IMG/VR virus record: IMGVR_UViG_3300025012_000148
Span: 1 to 46,897 of that record
Length of the DNA stretch: 46,897 nucleotides
DNA from: a virus
Direction: 5' to 3' (one strand)
In this document: one piece after another, positions 7,801 through 16,156 of the stretch
How the letters are laid out: each line of letters starts with the position of its first letter
How positions within the stretch are numbered: the stretch's first letter is position 1
Position numbers and translations under genes: made by a program
The notes under the pieces: model-generated
Database searches by the model: none
The model's input: the letters and a program-made list of their open reading frames with translations, nothing else
Told to the model about the DNA's origin: nothing

Positions 7801-8719
7801 TTTAGTGAACAGCAGCGGGGCAACCGTCACCGGAGATTTGAGTGTCAGCGGTTCATTGACAGACGATACTACCACCAAAAGCGTGACCGAGTTATGGAAT
7901 AAGCCCGCTTTCACCGCAATCTCCAGCTACGGTGACGGTGAGAATATGTCAGTTGATGATTATGGCAAGGTAGTTGTTTATACGGCAGGGACAGCGCATA
8001 CCGTTCCGCAATTGATAGGCACCGGCTCAACATATATAAGTTCTCCAAAACGCACTTTACTTGTCAACAATACAGCGTCAGATATTACGATAGATAGTGC
8101 CTCAGTGGGCGATTACTTTAACATTAACGGAACCAATAGCACATCGGCATGGACTTTAGGAGCAAGAAAAAGTGCAGCCCTCGTTCCTATTAGTTCCACA
8201 AGCGGTATCTGGCAGGTCGAGCATATTTTGTCTGGCTCAAGTCAATGGACGACCACCGGCAGTGATATTTACTTTGCCAACAAAGTGGGAGTGGGTAGCA
8301 CTGATGCACCGGCTAAAATATTCCACGTAAAAAGCAGCGACAATTCACGGCTTGAGCGCACTTCTACCGCCACCAATAATTCAGGGTCAGCAAGCGAATC
8401 TGTGAGAACTACCAGCAACGATATGGCCGATGGGTTTGGTGTGTGTCACTTGCTGAGTATTCAAGATTCGGCTGCTGTGGTCAATGGCGTTGCTCAGATA
8501 TGCGCGGTAAGGGCTGGTGGAGATACAACGGCAGATTTTACGGTGACTACGGCAAACGGTGGAGCCCCTGCTGAAAAGTTTAGGGTTACTGCTGCCGGAA
8601 TTGGTTCTTTTCAGGGCGGCGGCTCAGCCAATAAGGCAATTTGCTGGAAGTCTGACGGGAAAACATTGGGCTACTGTTCTTCTGCCGTCGATTCTGGCGG
8701 GGGATGTACCTGTAACTAA
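4832..8719 (+). CDS. Tail fibre/tailspike with beta-helix region
   Basis: A 1295-residue fibre. The TTG start is chosen because GGAG lies 7 bases upstream; no closer ATG fits. Residues 1-24 look like a signal peptide, followed by an attachment-type segment with VQDGVTKKLPLGNI. A DDDHPQYHNDTRGDERY collar motif sits near residue 135. From about 266 (TPTVQAVIDA) to 670 the sequence looks like a pectate-lyase-type beta-helix, so polysaccharide binding or cleavage is possible. Two related modules follow (about 825-1000 and 1160-1260, each with FH-K followed by an ERTS-type segment). It ends in a Cys-rich GGGCTCN. Bases from about 5235 to the end are GC-richer than the flanks, suggesting import by recombination. 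Confidence 0.85.
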   Translation: MKPNKFICTIMLGIATLSSICFATEGIKGSALPTASTGSIGDTAIIVQDGVTKKLPLGNIPHNNLSGRTATGAHTTGAIIGLDDALAAKQNAFTNATSLDKIGTGGDGNPTWSGSAWPGGTGSGVSDHGELDGLSDDDHPQYHNDTRGDERYVQQSYTSAGGGRATNDEVAAGYEAKTGITYIQGAVQHSYSGASISSGSNEVTFSDITCSAATHVGRYAVIQNAGGSGGQNLVSEITGCNSGKFVLTDNAAVTVSSARGIIARDDTPTVQAVIDAYSGSDFTYPGLTIHFSSAVFLKSSAAQPARAVLIDGKNNITITGPGTIYFNDTIAFMVDGGTRLRDDNAANTRVGNRFIGLTFDGMESRYLTGAVAPVYSTAIGFGSTRGAYGYGGTYEEWVENQNVDQVKFFNMKRGIDAFLGTSITLNSTTGVITYTDDPTHPFHTDDPYAGHLYITNIIAVNRDVPDSIAICSNGRDSHIHNVYSSGPQIGVLLGGPGYLVGGTRVSSVHTCEGMSHDPDAVVVIKDATATGGSANTLVDSNLTHAQSDGLPIITDEYIGQTITITAGTGSGQSRTVSANTATSFTVSVNWTTQPDSTSVYTVTGTISDVAAIFAGHGKGSPILYGIVTSHGGMFYSNYIDNAKFVGFKTYRHANTIINGNRFDGWLWNNYIPLEIDSPTEGATFSRFVVTGNRITAGNAYNTPTQPTGGAIQFTNPTSLVGAVSSVFSNNTDSDSDTNTTSSLKISEVDGAPAGYIHKLNVPNASLTDEGDGEYTLSISGSASLPTGAAGDFLYYTGSEWDDTDGSKLFWDDSAGKLGIGITSPEGVFHAKGATSSYFERTSSGTNAVGTALSVTRSTTAGMVDGFGAATTFFAKDNAGGTVSSVDASANTLTISGHGLTDNVFVTFTGTVPDGITAGLNYYVINDETNTFSVSTTLGGSAVDITGTQTGAVASMASTPIASVAAVRSGNDATGSVSFRPYINGTPTEKFLVNSSGATVTGDLSVSGSLTDDTTTKSVTELWNKPAFTAISSYGDGENMSVDDYGKVVVYTAGTAHTVPQLIGTGSTYISSPKRTLLVNNTASDITIDSASVGDYFNINGTNSTSAWTLGARKSAALVPISSTSGIWQVEHILSGSSQWTTTGSDIYFANKVGVGSTDAPAKIFHVKSSDNSRLERTSTATNNSGSASESVRTTSNDMADGFGVCHLLSIQDSAAVVNGVAQICAVRAGGDTTADFTVTTANGGAPAEKFRVTAAGIGSFQGGGSANKAICWKSDGKTLGYCSSAVDSGGGCTCN

Positions 8720-8811
8720 TGTACCAACCCCACGAACATTGCCTTCTTCGCGAACGCAAGGTGAACGCACAGCACCTTCTCACAAATGCCCAATACGAAC
8801 AAGGAAATTAA
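8719..8811 (+). CDS. 30-residue fibre-associated peptide
   Basis: The ATG overlaps the fibre stop as TAATG and the stop abuts the next ATG, leaving no free bases between three genes. The peptide is hydrophilic and probably helical, ending NAQYEQGN. The base composition matches the GC-richer fibre block, so it probably travelled with it. It may be a fibre chaperone or assembly peptide; that is inferred. Confidence 0.5.
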   Translation: MYQPHEHCLLRERKVNAQHLLTNAQYEQGN

Positions 8812-9369
8812 ATGCCTGGAATTAAAATTATACCTACAGTAAATTCTGTAAGTCCCTCTGCTGAACAAATTGCTGCGGATACAGTAGATGGATTTCATGC
8901 TTCTCAAACAGCCGGCGCAAATGAGATTCCAGTTAAGGATTCTAGTGACAATCTTACGATTGCCAGTGGGGATTTAAAACTTACTGCTGGACATATCCAG
9001 TTAGAGGGGAATACTAAGTACATTAAGTTCACACCTACTTCTGGTTATACTGGTATAGGTTCTGTCGGGGTTTCTCGTTTAGATTTGTATGCTGGTCCTG
9101 CAAACGAAGTTCGATTGAGTATTACCCAAACTGGTAACGTCCTCATCGAAACTACTACAGATGCAGGAACAGGTAAGTTACAAGTGAATGGGGATATAAG
9201 TACAACTTTAGGTTACAAAGTAAATGGGACACAAGTTCTGTATGCACGTGTAATTGATGCTAGAATAGATGATACTATTAATACTTCCGCGTGGGACGCC
9301 ACTACAGCAGGTGTATTAGATGCTATTAGGGATGCTCTTGTTACACATGGGATAGTAGCAGCATCTTAG
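8812..9369 (+). CDS. Second tail fibre-like structural protein
   Basis: A 185-residue, Thr/Gly/Ser-rich beta protein. A VDGFHAS motif (about residues 25-31) is typical of phage fibre proteins, and NVLIETTTDAGTGKLQVNG (about 109-127) resembles fibre-shaft repeats. The last 40 residues are helical. The ATG has AAGGA upstream. The codons are AT-rich, unlike the preceding fibre, so this gene is native to the backbone. It is probably a fibre tip, adaptor or short fibre. Confidence 0.7.
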   Translation: MPGIKIIPTVNSVSPSAEQIAADTVDGFHASQTAGANEIPVKDSSDNLTIASGDLKLTAGHIQLEGNTKYIKFTPTSGYTGIGSVGVSRLDLYAGPANEVRLSITQTGNVLIETTTDAGTGKLQVNGDISTTLGYKVNGTQVLYARVIDARIDDTINTSAWDATTAGVLDAIRDALVTHGIVAAS

Positions 9370-9379
9370 AGGAGATTCA

Positions 9380-9640
9380 ATGTCAGATTATAAAGAGAAT
9401 AGTATTACTGGAAAGAAGTGGCAACGCGCAGTTCGTGTTGTGATAGAGAATCCCTACCAAGCCCTACCGTCTATTCTGTTTGTAGAGGAAGAGGTTGTAG
9501 AGGCAGAAGATAAATTATTCAAGCAACCTTGCGCTAATCTAAGTACTGCCTTTGATTTGAATAACTCACTACACGTAGAGATATATACAAAGCTAAATGA
9601 ATTGTATACTCTACTGAGAGAAGCTAGGGATGCTGGATAA
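9380..9640 (+). CDS. Hypothetical virion-region protein
   Basis: An 86-residue acidic protein with a strand-rich start (AVRVVIENPYQALPSILFVEEEV) and a helical C-terminus (ELYTLLREARDAG). The ATG follows AGAGGAG. Its end overlaps the terminase start by 11 bases. Proteins of this appearance occur beside tail fibre genes in other phages, so a fibre or tail role is more likely than a terminase one, although its position would also suit a small terminase subunit. Confidence 0.6.
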   Translation: MSDYKENSITGKKWQRAVRVVIENPYQALPSILFVEEEVVEAEDKLFKQPCANLSTAFDLNNSLHVEIYTKLNELYTLLREARDAG

Positions 9641-11165
9641 GAAACAACTAGAGATAGCTACCAAGCAGATTCGCCATTGGCAAACACATCCGTTGGATTG
9701 GGTTAAGGATATATTTGCTAACAATATATTGGATAAGAGCCGTTGTAAGACTACAGAGACAGGCTTATCTACTCAGCAGGAAAAGGCGCTTATCGAATGG
9801 GGCAACTTAATTTCAGCGAAGTTGAAAGCAGCCGATGGTTTGAAACTTACCGAGGCGGAACAGAAGTTATCAAAGAAGATTGGGATGTCTATTATGTCTG
9901 GAACCGGAACGGGGAAGGACTTTACTGCCTCCCTATTGATCTTCCACTTCCTGATGTGCTTCGATACTCCTAAACTTCTCTGTACAGCTAACACACAGAA
10001 ACAGTTAAAGGACGTTCTCTGGTCAGAATGTTCTAAGATAATGCGTTTGAGTAGGAAGCTAGACCCAACCAACCCACTTAGCTTGACAGAACTACAGAAT
10101 CTATTTGAATGGCAGAGTGAGTTGATCTTTGCTAAGCCCTTCAAGGGACAGCAGTGGTTTGCTCGTGCTTGCACTATCAACGCAAAAGCAAGTCCTGAAG
10201 AACAAGGGGAGACACTTGCAGGACGACATGAAGACCACCAGCTATTTGTGTTGGACGAGGCAAGCTCTATACCAGAGGCGGTCTGGAAACCTGTTGAAGG
10301 AACCCTCACTGGTAGGCTCAATCTTGTTCTGCTAATCTTCAACCCAACCCGTTCGACTGGATTTGCCGTCAGAAGTCACTACGAAGAAAAAGATAAGTGG
10401 GTAAGTTTTCGTTGGAACTCAGAAGAGTCAGAATTAATTGAACCTACTCATATTGAAAACCTTGCGAAGTATGGCAAAGACTCTAATACCTATCGCATTA
10501 GGGTTCTTGGTTTACCACCGCTTACAGATGAATCAACTCTTATCCCTTCTGATTGGATAGAAGATGCGGTTAATAGAGAATTTGAAGAAGATAATTCAGA
10601 CCCAATAATTGCTGGTATAGACGTAGGGGGTGGTGGAGATAAGTCTGTTGTCTGTATTCGTAAGGGTGGAACAATAGTTGATATTGTTTATAACAACTGC
10701 AAGGATACAATGCAGGTAGCAGATTGGGTAGGTGAACAACTTGATAAGTTCGACGCTGCTGTTGGTTACGTGGATATTATTGGCATCGGTCGTGGTGTTT
10801 ACGATAGACTTCGTAGGATGGGTTATAATGTTCGTGCTGCGGATAGTAGAGGAAAAGCCAAGGACTCTGATAGGTATTATAACACTAGGTCGGAGATGTA
10901 TTGGAGACTACGTGAGCAGTTTGAACAAAGAGTAATCTCCATACCTGAAGACAGAGAACTAATCAATCAGCTTAATGCAATAGGCTACGACCCTGAGAAC
11001 AAGAATAAGATTGTAAAGAAGTCTGAGATAAAGAAACTGGTTGGACATTCTCCTGATGAAGCAGATGCTCTTGCTATGTCTTATCTTGCTAATGACTCTC
11101 TATTTAGAAAACAACGAAGGAAGGATGCTAGTCGTATTGATTTCTCTAGTGTCTTCTTGAGGTGA
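9630..11165 (+). CDS. terL: Terminase large subunit
   Basis: A 511-residue packaging motor. The ATPase has Walker A SGTGTGKDFT (about residues 90-99) and Walker B LFVLDEAS (about 205-212). The RNase H-like nuclease begins at IAGIDVGGGGDKS (about 327-339) and carries further acidic residues near 380-390 and 470-480 (HSPDEADALAMS). It drives ATP-dependent DNA translocation into the prohead and cuts the concatemer. The length is normal for the family. The start overlaps the preceding gene, and portal follows after 7 bp. Confidence 0.95.
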   Translation: MLDKKQLEIATKQIRHWQTHPLDWVKDIFANNILDKSRCKTTETGLSTQQEKALIEWGNLISAKLKAADGLKLTEAEQKLSKKIGMSIMSGTGTGKDFTASLLIFHFLMCFDTPKLLCTANTQKQLKDVLWSECSKIMRLSRKLDPTNPLSLTELQNLFEWQSELIFAKPFKGQQWFARACTINAKASPEEQGETLAGRHEDHQLFVLDEASSIPEAVWKPVEGTLTGRLNLVLLIFNPTRSTGFAVRSHYEEKDKWVSFRWNSEESELIEPTHIENLAKYGKDSNTYRIRVLGLPPLTDESTLIPSDWIEDAVNREFEEDNSDPIIAGIDVGGGGDKSVVCIRKGGTIVDIVYNNCKDTMQVADWVGEQLDKFDAAVGYVDIIGIGRGVYDRLRRMGYNVRAADSRGKAKDSDRYYNTRSEMYWRLREQFEQRVISIPEDRELINQLNAIGYDPENKNKIVKKSEIKKLVGHSPDEADALAMSYLANDSLFRKQRRKDASRIDFSSVFLR

Positions 11166-11172
11166 GGATAGA

Positions 11173-13167
11173 ATGAGCTTGAAGAAAGCAAATGATTTTG
11201 AGTCACAGTTTTATTCTTGGTTTGATTCTGGACTAAAGGATATATTAAATGATAATCGCAGACGGTATAGGATGGAACTTGCTGATAAAGACGAGCGTAC
11301 TCTCCGAGGTCTTTCGGCACTTCCATCTACTAAATCCACCTCAGTTGTTGATATTGCAGTTGAACGTGCTTTACTAGATTATCACGGCGACCCTGAAGCC
11401 CTATCATATACTGCGAAGTCTGCTGATGACCCAATGCAGGAGCAGTTTGCTCAGTGGCTCACTAAGGTATTTCACTACAGAGCGGAGCATACATTCCCCT
11501 TCTTCACATGGCACAACTCCTCTCTTACTTCTGCTTTCACAGATGGTATGGAAGCTGCGCTAGTTACTTGGAAGAAGGAAGCGTACGATAACAAGGAGAC
11601 TGTCTATGTTGATCTTCTGAGTGGACAGCAGATAGATGAAGTAGCCTACAAAGAGGGAGTTGCTACAGATGATCTGCGATTCTACAAACAAGATGTTATC
11701 AATGAAGTTATAGTAAATGATACGTGGTGGATAGATCAGCTTAAACCCGGAGAGCAGCTACTGTGGGATTTCAAAATCCCTTACATGGATATTAACTTAG
11801 GGCAGGTTGCTCTGGTTAAGATTCCCAAGACAGTAGATCAGATAATGAAACTGTCTGATGCTGGATTCTTTAAGAAGATTAAGCGAGAAGAAGTAGAGAA
11901 GTACACTAGCTCTGGCCCCACTACTAGAAATTACATGGATGTTTCTACTACAGTAACTAATCCTGATACTGTAGATATGGATGAATACAACCGAGTAGAA
12001 CTCTGGTACTTCTTTGAGAAGAAAGATTGTCAGTGGTATGTTACTTTCAGTATAGAAGGTAAGCTAGAACTCTCCAAGCAGATTAAAGTAAACGATGTGT
12101 TCTTTGGCGGCCGTCCCGTTAATAGATTGCCTATAGTTCTTGGTTGTACTAAGTTGAAACTGTGGGAAACGATTGGGCGAGGGCTTCCTGAGACTATCGC
12201 CTCTATTGAAGATGAATGGATAGATCATAGGAATAACCTCAACGATGCTGCGAAACTTGCCGTGCAAGGTAAGTGGAGGATAGAACCAGACAGTGACGTA
12301 TATATTGATGATATTCTCAATGCTCGTGCTTTTCACGCTCGTCAAGGAGAGGTCGAAGCAATAACGCAGAACTTCGGTCTGCTGGAAAACCTTAGAGCAA
12401 CTGATCCGCTCACTGCTGATATGAATGAGCTTATCCCTGTAGGTATGGGTAGCCGTTCTGTAGTACCGAAGGGAACAGATAAGACTCTTGGAGCAACACA
12501 GCTTGCTCTGCAAAGTTCACAGGACAAACTCTCTGTTCAGTTGATGGTACGTAATCAAACATTCATGAAGCCTCTTATGTGGCTTATCGCACAGCTTGAG
12601 TTTGCCTATGAGTCTGATGAAAACATACTGAGGATTGCTGGTAAGCAGGCTGGAATGAATCCTCCTGAGACTTTAGTAGATGGTAAGCTCGGTGTAGATA
12701 TATCAGTATTTGACTTTGATGTAAACGTGCAGGTTAACGCGGGACTCGGTTCTGCTCCCCGTACGCAGAAAGTTAATAACCTGATGCAGATTGTTCAGAC
12801 AGGTAGGATGCTAAACATTCCTCTGGACAATGTAATGATCTTCAATCAGCTACTTACGGTTGCTGGTTACATGCCTGACCAGTTTATAAACAAACAGCCT
12901 CCTGCTCCTGTTCCACCGCAAGTGGAATATAAACTTGATCTAAAGACTACGTGGGCAGAGGTAGTACAGTTTGCGCCTGAACTCTTACAAGACCTAGTTA
13001 AGAAGTACCAAGAAGGGCAGGTGGAAGTAAAGACTACAGTAGATGATGCGATGTTGAATGAGCAGATACATAATGGACAACAGGCTCTACAGACAGCAGA
13101 GAATCCAATACAAGATATGACTCAGGGCGCAGCAGCAATGGGTATGTCCCAAGGAGGGCAACAGTGA
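11173..13167 (+). CDS. Portal protein
   Basis: A 664-residue protein directly after the large terminase, as expected for a portal (dodecameric head vertex through which DNA passes). Its size matches podovirus portals. The N-terminus is helical and charged; the middle has alternating strands; the last 100 residues include a Pro-rich stretch (PPAPVPPQVEY) and a Gln/Met/Gly-rich tail, as seen in large portals. Identification rests on position, length and overall character rather than a single motif. Confidence 0.9.
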   Translation: MSLKKANDFESQFYSWFDSGLKDILNDNRRRYRMELADKDERTLRGLSALPSTKSTSVVDIAVERALLDYHGDPEALSYTAKSADDPMQEQFAQWLTKVFHYRAEHTFPFFTWHNSSLTSAFTDGMEAALVTWKKEAYDNKETVYVDLLSGQQIDEVAYKEGVATDDLRFYKQDVINEVIVNDTWWIDQLKPGEQLLWDFKIPYMDINLGQVALVKIPKTVDQIMKLSDAGFFKKIKREEVEKYTSSGPTTRNYMDVSTTVTNPDTVDMDEYNRVELWYFFEKKDCQWYVTFSIEGKLELSKQIKVNDVFFGGRPVNRLPIVLGCTKLKLWETIGRGLPETIASIEDEWIDHRNNLNDAAKLAVQGKWRIEPDSDVYIDDILNARAFHARQGEVEAITQNFGLLENLRATDPLTADMNELIPVGMGSRSVVPKGTDKTLGATQLALQSSQDKLSVQLMVRNQTFMKPLMWLIAQLEFAYESDENILRIAGKQAGMNPPETLVDGKLGVDISVFDFDVNVQVNAGLGSAPRTQKVNNLMQIVQTGRMLNIPLDNVMIFNQLLTVAGYMPDQFINKQPPAPVPPQVEYKLDLKTTWAEVVQFAPELLQDLVKKYQEGQVEVKTTVDDAMLNEQIHNGQQALQTAENPIQDMTQGAAAMGMSQGGQQ

Positions 13168-13514
13168 AGAGGTATATAATTGGTGGACTTGTAGCAGTAG
13201 GGCTTGTAGTAGCAATGGGGTCTGGATACCAGCCTAGAGATACTAATGGTGGTGTCGTTTCAGACTTCACTCCAAGAAAATATATTCACTATAGTTCTAC
13301 TAAGGTAGACTATACGTACAACGTAAGTAACGTAGCAAAGTTTAAGGTGAAACCCACAGCGGCTACTAATATGTATCTAGGTTCTGCTACAGGTGTTCCT
13401 AAAGTACTTGCTGCTAATACAGAGTATGGCCCTGTCGGTGTGGGTGTTGACGCTATTGTATTTGATATAGCTAGCTCTGCTACTAAAACAAAAATCTGGA
13501 TAGAGGAGCAATAA
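13164..13514 (+). CDS. Membrane-leader beta-domain protein
   Basis: A 116-residue protein with GTG start overlapping the portal stop and a perfect AAGGAGG upstream. Residues 1-20 (MKRYIIGGLVAVGLVVAMGS) form a hydrophobic leader that could be a signal peptide or membrane anchor. The rest is Thr/Val/Ala-rich and beta-structured. Its place between portal and scaffold suggests a head-associated or decoration protein, but the export-type leader is odd for a capsid component. The function is unknown. Confidence 0.7.
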   Translation: MKRYIIGGLVAVGLVVAMGSGYQPRDTNGGVVSDFTPRKYIHYSSTKVDYTYNVSNVAKFKVKPTAATNMYLGSATGVPKVLAANTEYGPVGVGVDAIVFDIASSATKTKIWIEEQ

Positions 13515-13786
13515 TGTCTCCCGAAGACAAGAAGAAAACTTTGAGGGATTGGGTAAAACATCCAGGGACTAGGCTTATAGCGGAGGAACTGAGACAGATA
13601 GCTAAGGCTACAATAAGGGAGCAGTTGAAGTATGACCCTTACCTTGAGCCAGAAAGGATAATGAAAGCCAAACAACTTAGATTTATTCTAAAGAAAACAT
13701 TACCTGATATGATTGAGAAGATAATGAACTATCAAGAACCTGTAACCAAACCTAAGTGGTCTATACTTAATCTGTTTAAAAGGTAG
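13514..13786 (+). CDS. Small helical basic protein
   Basis: A 90-residue protein, strongly basic and helical, with no cysteines. The ATG overlaps the stop of the previous gene by one base and has GAGGAG upstream. Located between the head genes, it may take part in assembly, but nothing in the sequence shows how. Confidence 0.7.
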   Translation: MSPEDKKKTLRDWVKHPGTRLIAEELRQIAKATIREQLKYDPYLEPERIMKAKQLRFILKKTLPDMIEKIMNYQEPVTKPKWSILNLFKR

Positions 13787-13827
13787 CACATTTCGGATAC
13801 GGCAACGTCAGCCGCTAGGAGAATAGA

Positions 13828-14730
13828 ATGTCAGTCGAAGAACTTGAAGTCGCAACCGTTAGCGAGGAAGTTCCTGTTGCGGAACAGGAAGAGGTTAATG
13901 AGGAAACTGAAGTTACGGAAGAAGAGGTAGTCGAAGAAGAATCTTCTGAAGAGGAATTAGTCGAAGAGGATGAACATAAGAAGACTGCCAACGAACGTAT
14001 CAGAGAACTCATTGACCGTTCTAAGAAAGCAGAAGAAGAACTTAATGATCTGAAACAGAAGTTTGAAGCGGAGCAGAAACAGAAGGAGCTGGCACAGAAA
14101 CCCTACTATGATCTGGACATGGAACGTATTGAAGCTGATATAGCTTCCATGTATGACCAAGTAGAGGAGCTTAGGCTGGAAGGTAAGGCCCTTGCTGCTG
14201 CGGAAGTTCAACGCAAGATCGTTAAGCTGTTGGATGCTGTAGACAAGAATGAAGAAATTAAGAAGAAGTGGGCTGCTGAACAGGAGCTTCGCAATTCAGA
14301 AGAAACGAAGTCCCAAGGTAGACTGAAAGAAATAGAAGATGCCGCTAACTTCTATCAGAAGCAACTTAGTATTCCAGATGATGTGTGGAAAGCTGGTGGT
14401 GAATGGCTTAGATCAGAACTGGATAAGAACCCTGTACTTGGTAAGAAGTTTGTAGAGCTTATTGATAGGCAGGGAGCTGTTGCTGGTGTAGAATGGGCGC
14501 ATCAATATATCATTCAGAACATGGGTAAAGAAGCAAAGGAGAATAAGGAAAAGAAGGATGCCGCTAAGAAGCAGAACATAGGTGGTACAACTGCTACAGC
14601 TTCTTCTGGTAATGTTCCTAAATCCTTTGATGAACTGATGAATTTGAAAAGCACTGAGATAGTTGCTCTTGAGAAGTCCAACCCTAAACTGTTTAATAAG
14701 TTGATTAACGACAAAATGAATAGGAGATAA
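13828..14730 (+). CDS. Scaffolding protein
   Basis: A 300-residue protein placed immediately before the major capsid gene. The first 50 residues are almost entirely Glu, Val and Ser; residues about 55-175 are predicted coiled coil; the C-terminal part has Lys-rich helices (near 235-250) and a basic end (KLINDKMNRR). This acidic N-terminus, coiled-coil middle and basic capsid-binding C-terminus are characteristic of phage scaffolds that guide prohead assembly and then leave. The ATG follows AGGAG. Confidence 0.9.
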   Translation: MSVEELEVATVSEEVPVAEQEEVNEETEVTEEEVVEEESSEEELVEEDEHKKTANERIRELIDRSKKAEEELNDLKQKFEAEQKQKELAQKPYYDLDMERIEADIASMYDQVEELRLEGKALAAAEVQRKIVKLLDAVDKNEEIKKKWAAEQELRNSEETKSQGRLKEIEDAANFYQKQLSIPDDVWKAGGEWLRSELDKNPVLGKKFVELIDRQGAVAGVEWAHQYIIQNMGKEAKENKEKKDAAKKQNIGGTTATASSGNVPKSFDELMNLKSTEIVALEKSNPKLFNKLINDKMNRR

Positions 14731-14732
14731 AA

Positions 14733-15755
14733 ATGGCTGTCACGAAAATTGCTGATATTATCAAACCAGAAGTACTTGGTAAAATGGTTCCTGCGCTTCT
14801 CACTGAGCACATGGATTTTCTGTCCACTGGACTCGCATCATCTGATTATGATAATGTGAAGATCAATGAAGGTGGTGTATTTATTAATGTTCCTTACTAT
14901 CAGGAACTGAGCGGGGATGATGAGGTTATCTCTGACTCTACTAGCTTGACCCCTGGTAAGATCGCCACTGGCAAAGACATTGGCGTTGTGTGCCACCGTG
15001 GTAAAGCATGGGGTTCGCGTGAACTTGCTAAGATTCTTTCTGGTGACGACCCGATGAAAGAGTTTGCTCGTCAGCTTGCTAAGTACTGGTCGTACCGTAT
15101 GCAACAGGCTTGTCTGTCTGTTCTCAACGGTGTGTTCGAACCTACTAACGGTGTTCTCGCTGGTGCTGGTGCTGCTACTAACACCCACTTCTCAAACGTA
15201 GCGCAAGGTTCTGGTACGGCAGTTACGATTGCTGATTCTAATGCTATCGACGCTATGCTCAAGTTGGGCGACCAGATGGGGCAGTTTGATGTTATGATTT
15301 GTCACTCGAAAGTGTGGGCTGACATTGTTAAAGCGAAACTGGCTACCAATACTCAGTTGTTTACCAATGAGAATAAGAGCCTTAAAGATGTTCCGACCTA
15401 TATGGGCATGCGTGTTATCATCACTGATGATGTTCCTGCCTCTACCAACGGTTCCACGACTGCTTCCTATATTGCACAGGATACCAGCAAGAACCGCTAC
15501 GTAACTTACTTCGCTAAGAAAGACTGTATGTATCTTGGTATGCAGCAGTCCCTCATGACCGAAACTGATCGTGATATTCTGGCGCAGGAAGATGTGATCG
15601 CCTCTACTGTCCACTTCGTTCCTCACCTCAAACTGTGCAAGTGGAAAGTAACGACTGAGAACCCGACCAATGCTGTTCTTGCAACTGCTGGTTCTTGGGA
15701 GAAGATTGCCACTAGCGATAAGTTCATCCCGATTGTTGGTCTGGTAACTAACTGA
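14733..15755 (+). CDS. Major capsid protein
   Basis: A 340-residue protein following the scaffold by 2 bp, with a strong AGGAGATAAAA leader. The N-terminus (IADIIKPEVLGKMVPALL) and the VPYYQELSGDDEVIS segment (about 50-64) match the style of podovirus coat proteins with an HK97-type fold. Codon use is cleaner and somewhat GC-richer than its neighbours, as expected for a very highly expressed gene. It forms the icosahedral shell with the portal and scaffold encoded upstream. Confidence 0.9.
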   Translation: MAVTKIADIIKPEVLGKMVPALLTEHMDFLSTGLASSDYDNVKINEGGVFINVPYYQELSGDDEVISDSTSLTPGKIATGKDIGVVCHRGKAWGSRELAKILSGDDPMKEFARQLAKYWSYRMQQACLSVLNGVFEPTNGVLAGAGAATNTHFSNVAQGSGTAVTIADSNAIDAMLKLGDQMGQFDVMICHSKVWADIVKAKLATNTQLFTNENKSLKDVPTYMGMRVIITDDVPASTNGSTTASYIAQDTSKNRYVTYFAKKDCMYLGMQQSLMTETDRDILAQEDVIASTVHFVPHLKLCKWKVTTENPTNAVLATAGSWEKIATSDKFIPIVGLVTN

Positions 15756-15759
15756 CAGA

Positions 15760-15778
15760 AGGGGAGCTAGTCTCCCCT
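15760..15778 (+). terminator. Hairpin after the major capsid gene
   Basis: AGGGGAG (15760-15766) pairs with CTCCCCT (15772-15778) across a 5-base loop, 5 bp after the capsid stop. No T-run follows, so it may be a partial terminator or an RNA-stabilising 3' hairpin. Confidence 0.5.
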
Positions 15779-15819
15779 ACCGTCCTGTAAAATCATAAAT
15801 CAAATAGGAGAAATAATAA

Positions 15820-16146
15820 ATGGCAACTCTCACGTCTTCAATTGTTAAATCGGCTTCCCTTGCTGTGGGGAATCCAATCCATATCTATGAGGGGGATGTT
15901 GACCTTGTAGAAGTAGCTGCTAATGGTACAGCTATGGCAGAGCAGGATATTGCTGTTGCTGGTCTTGGGGCTAGTGATATTGTTCTTTCTGTTACTGTGA
16001 AAGAAGCTGCTTTTAAACTTGCTATAGCAAACTACTATGTTAAAGCGGCGGGTGTGTTGGCGGTTGTTCTTGCCAACCCTGATGATGCAGCTGTTGACCC
16101 TGCTGCTACTGTGACGTTCCGTATTGTCGCTGCGGCTATTGGGTAA
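15820..16146 (+). CDS. Probable head decoration or minor virion protein
   Basis: A 108-residue, Ala/Val-rich protein, almost wholly beta-type in character, with no Cys. The ATG follows AGGAG. It is the first gene after the capsid hairpin. Small beta-rich proteins directly after a coat gene often stabilise the capsid surface, so decoration is a reasonable inference. No specific family was recognised. Confidence 0.65.
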   Translation: MATLTSSIVKSASLAVGNPIHIYEGDVDLVEVAANGTAMAEQDIAVAGLGASDIVLSVTVKEAAFKLAIANYYVKAAGVLAVVLANPDDAAVDPAATVTFRIVAAAIG

Positions 16147-16156
16147 GGAGTAACTA

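Noticed and set aside
8559-8825. 88-codon ORF overlapping the fibre end
   Set aside because: Out of frame with the fibre and the next gene; the TAATG-coupled 30-codon ORF explains this interval better.
9773-10342. 189-codon ORF antisense to the terminase gene
   Set aside because: Terminase motifs are intact on the other strand and the antisense frame has no ribosome binding site or plausible domain.
12064-12513. 149-codon ORF antisense to the portal gene
   Set aside because: Low-complexity, no start signal, lies wholly inside a well-supported gene.
15192-15626. 144-codon ORF antisense to the capsid gene
   Set aside because: It arises from the biased codon use of the highly expressed capsid gene.
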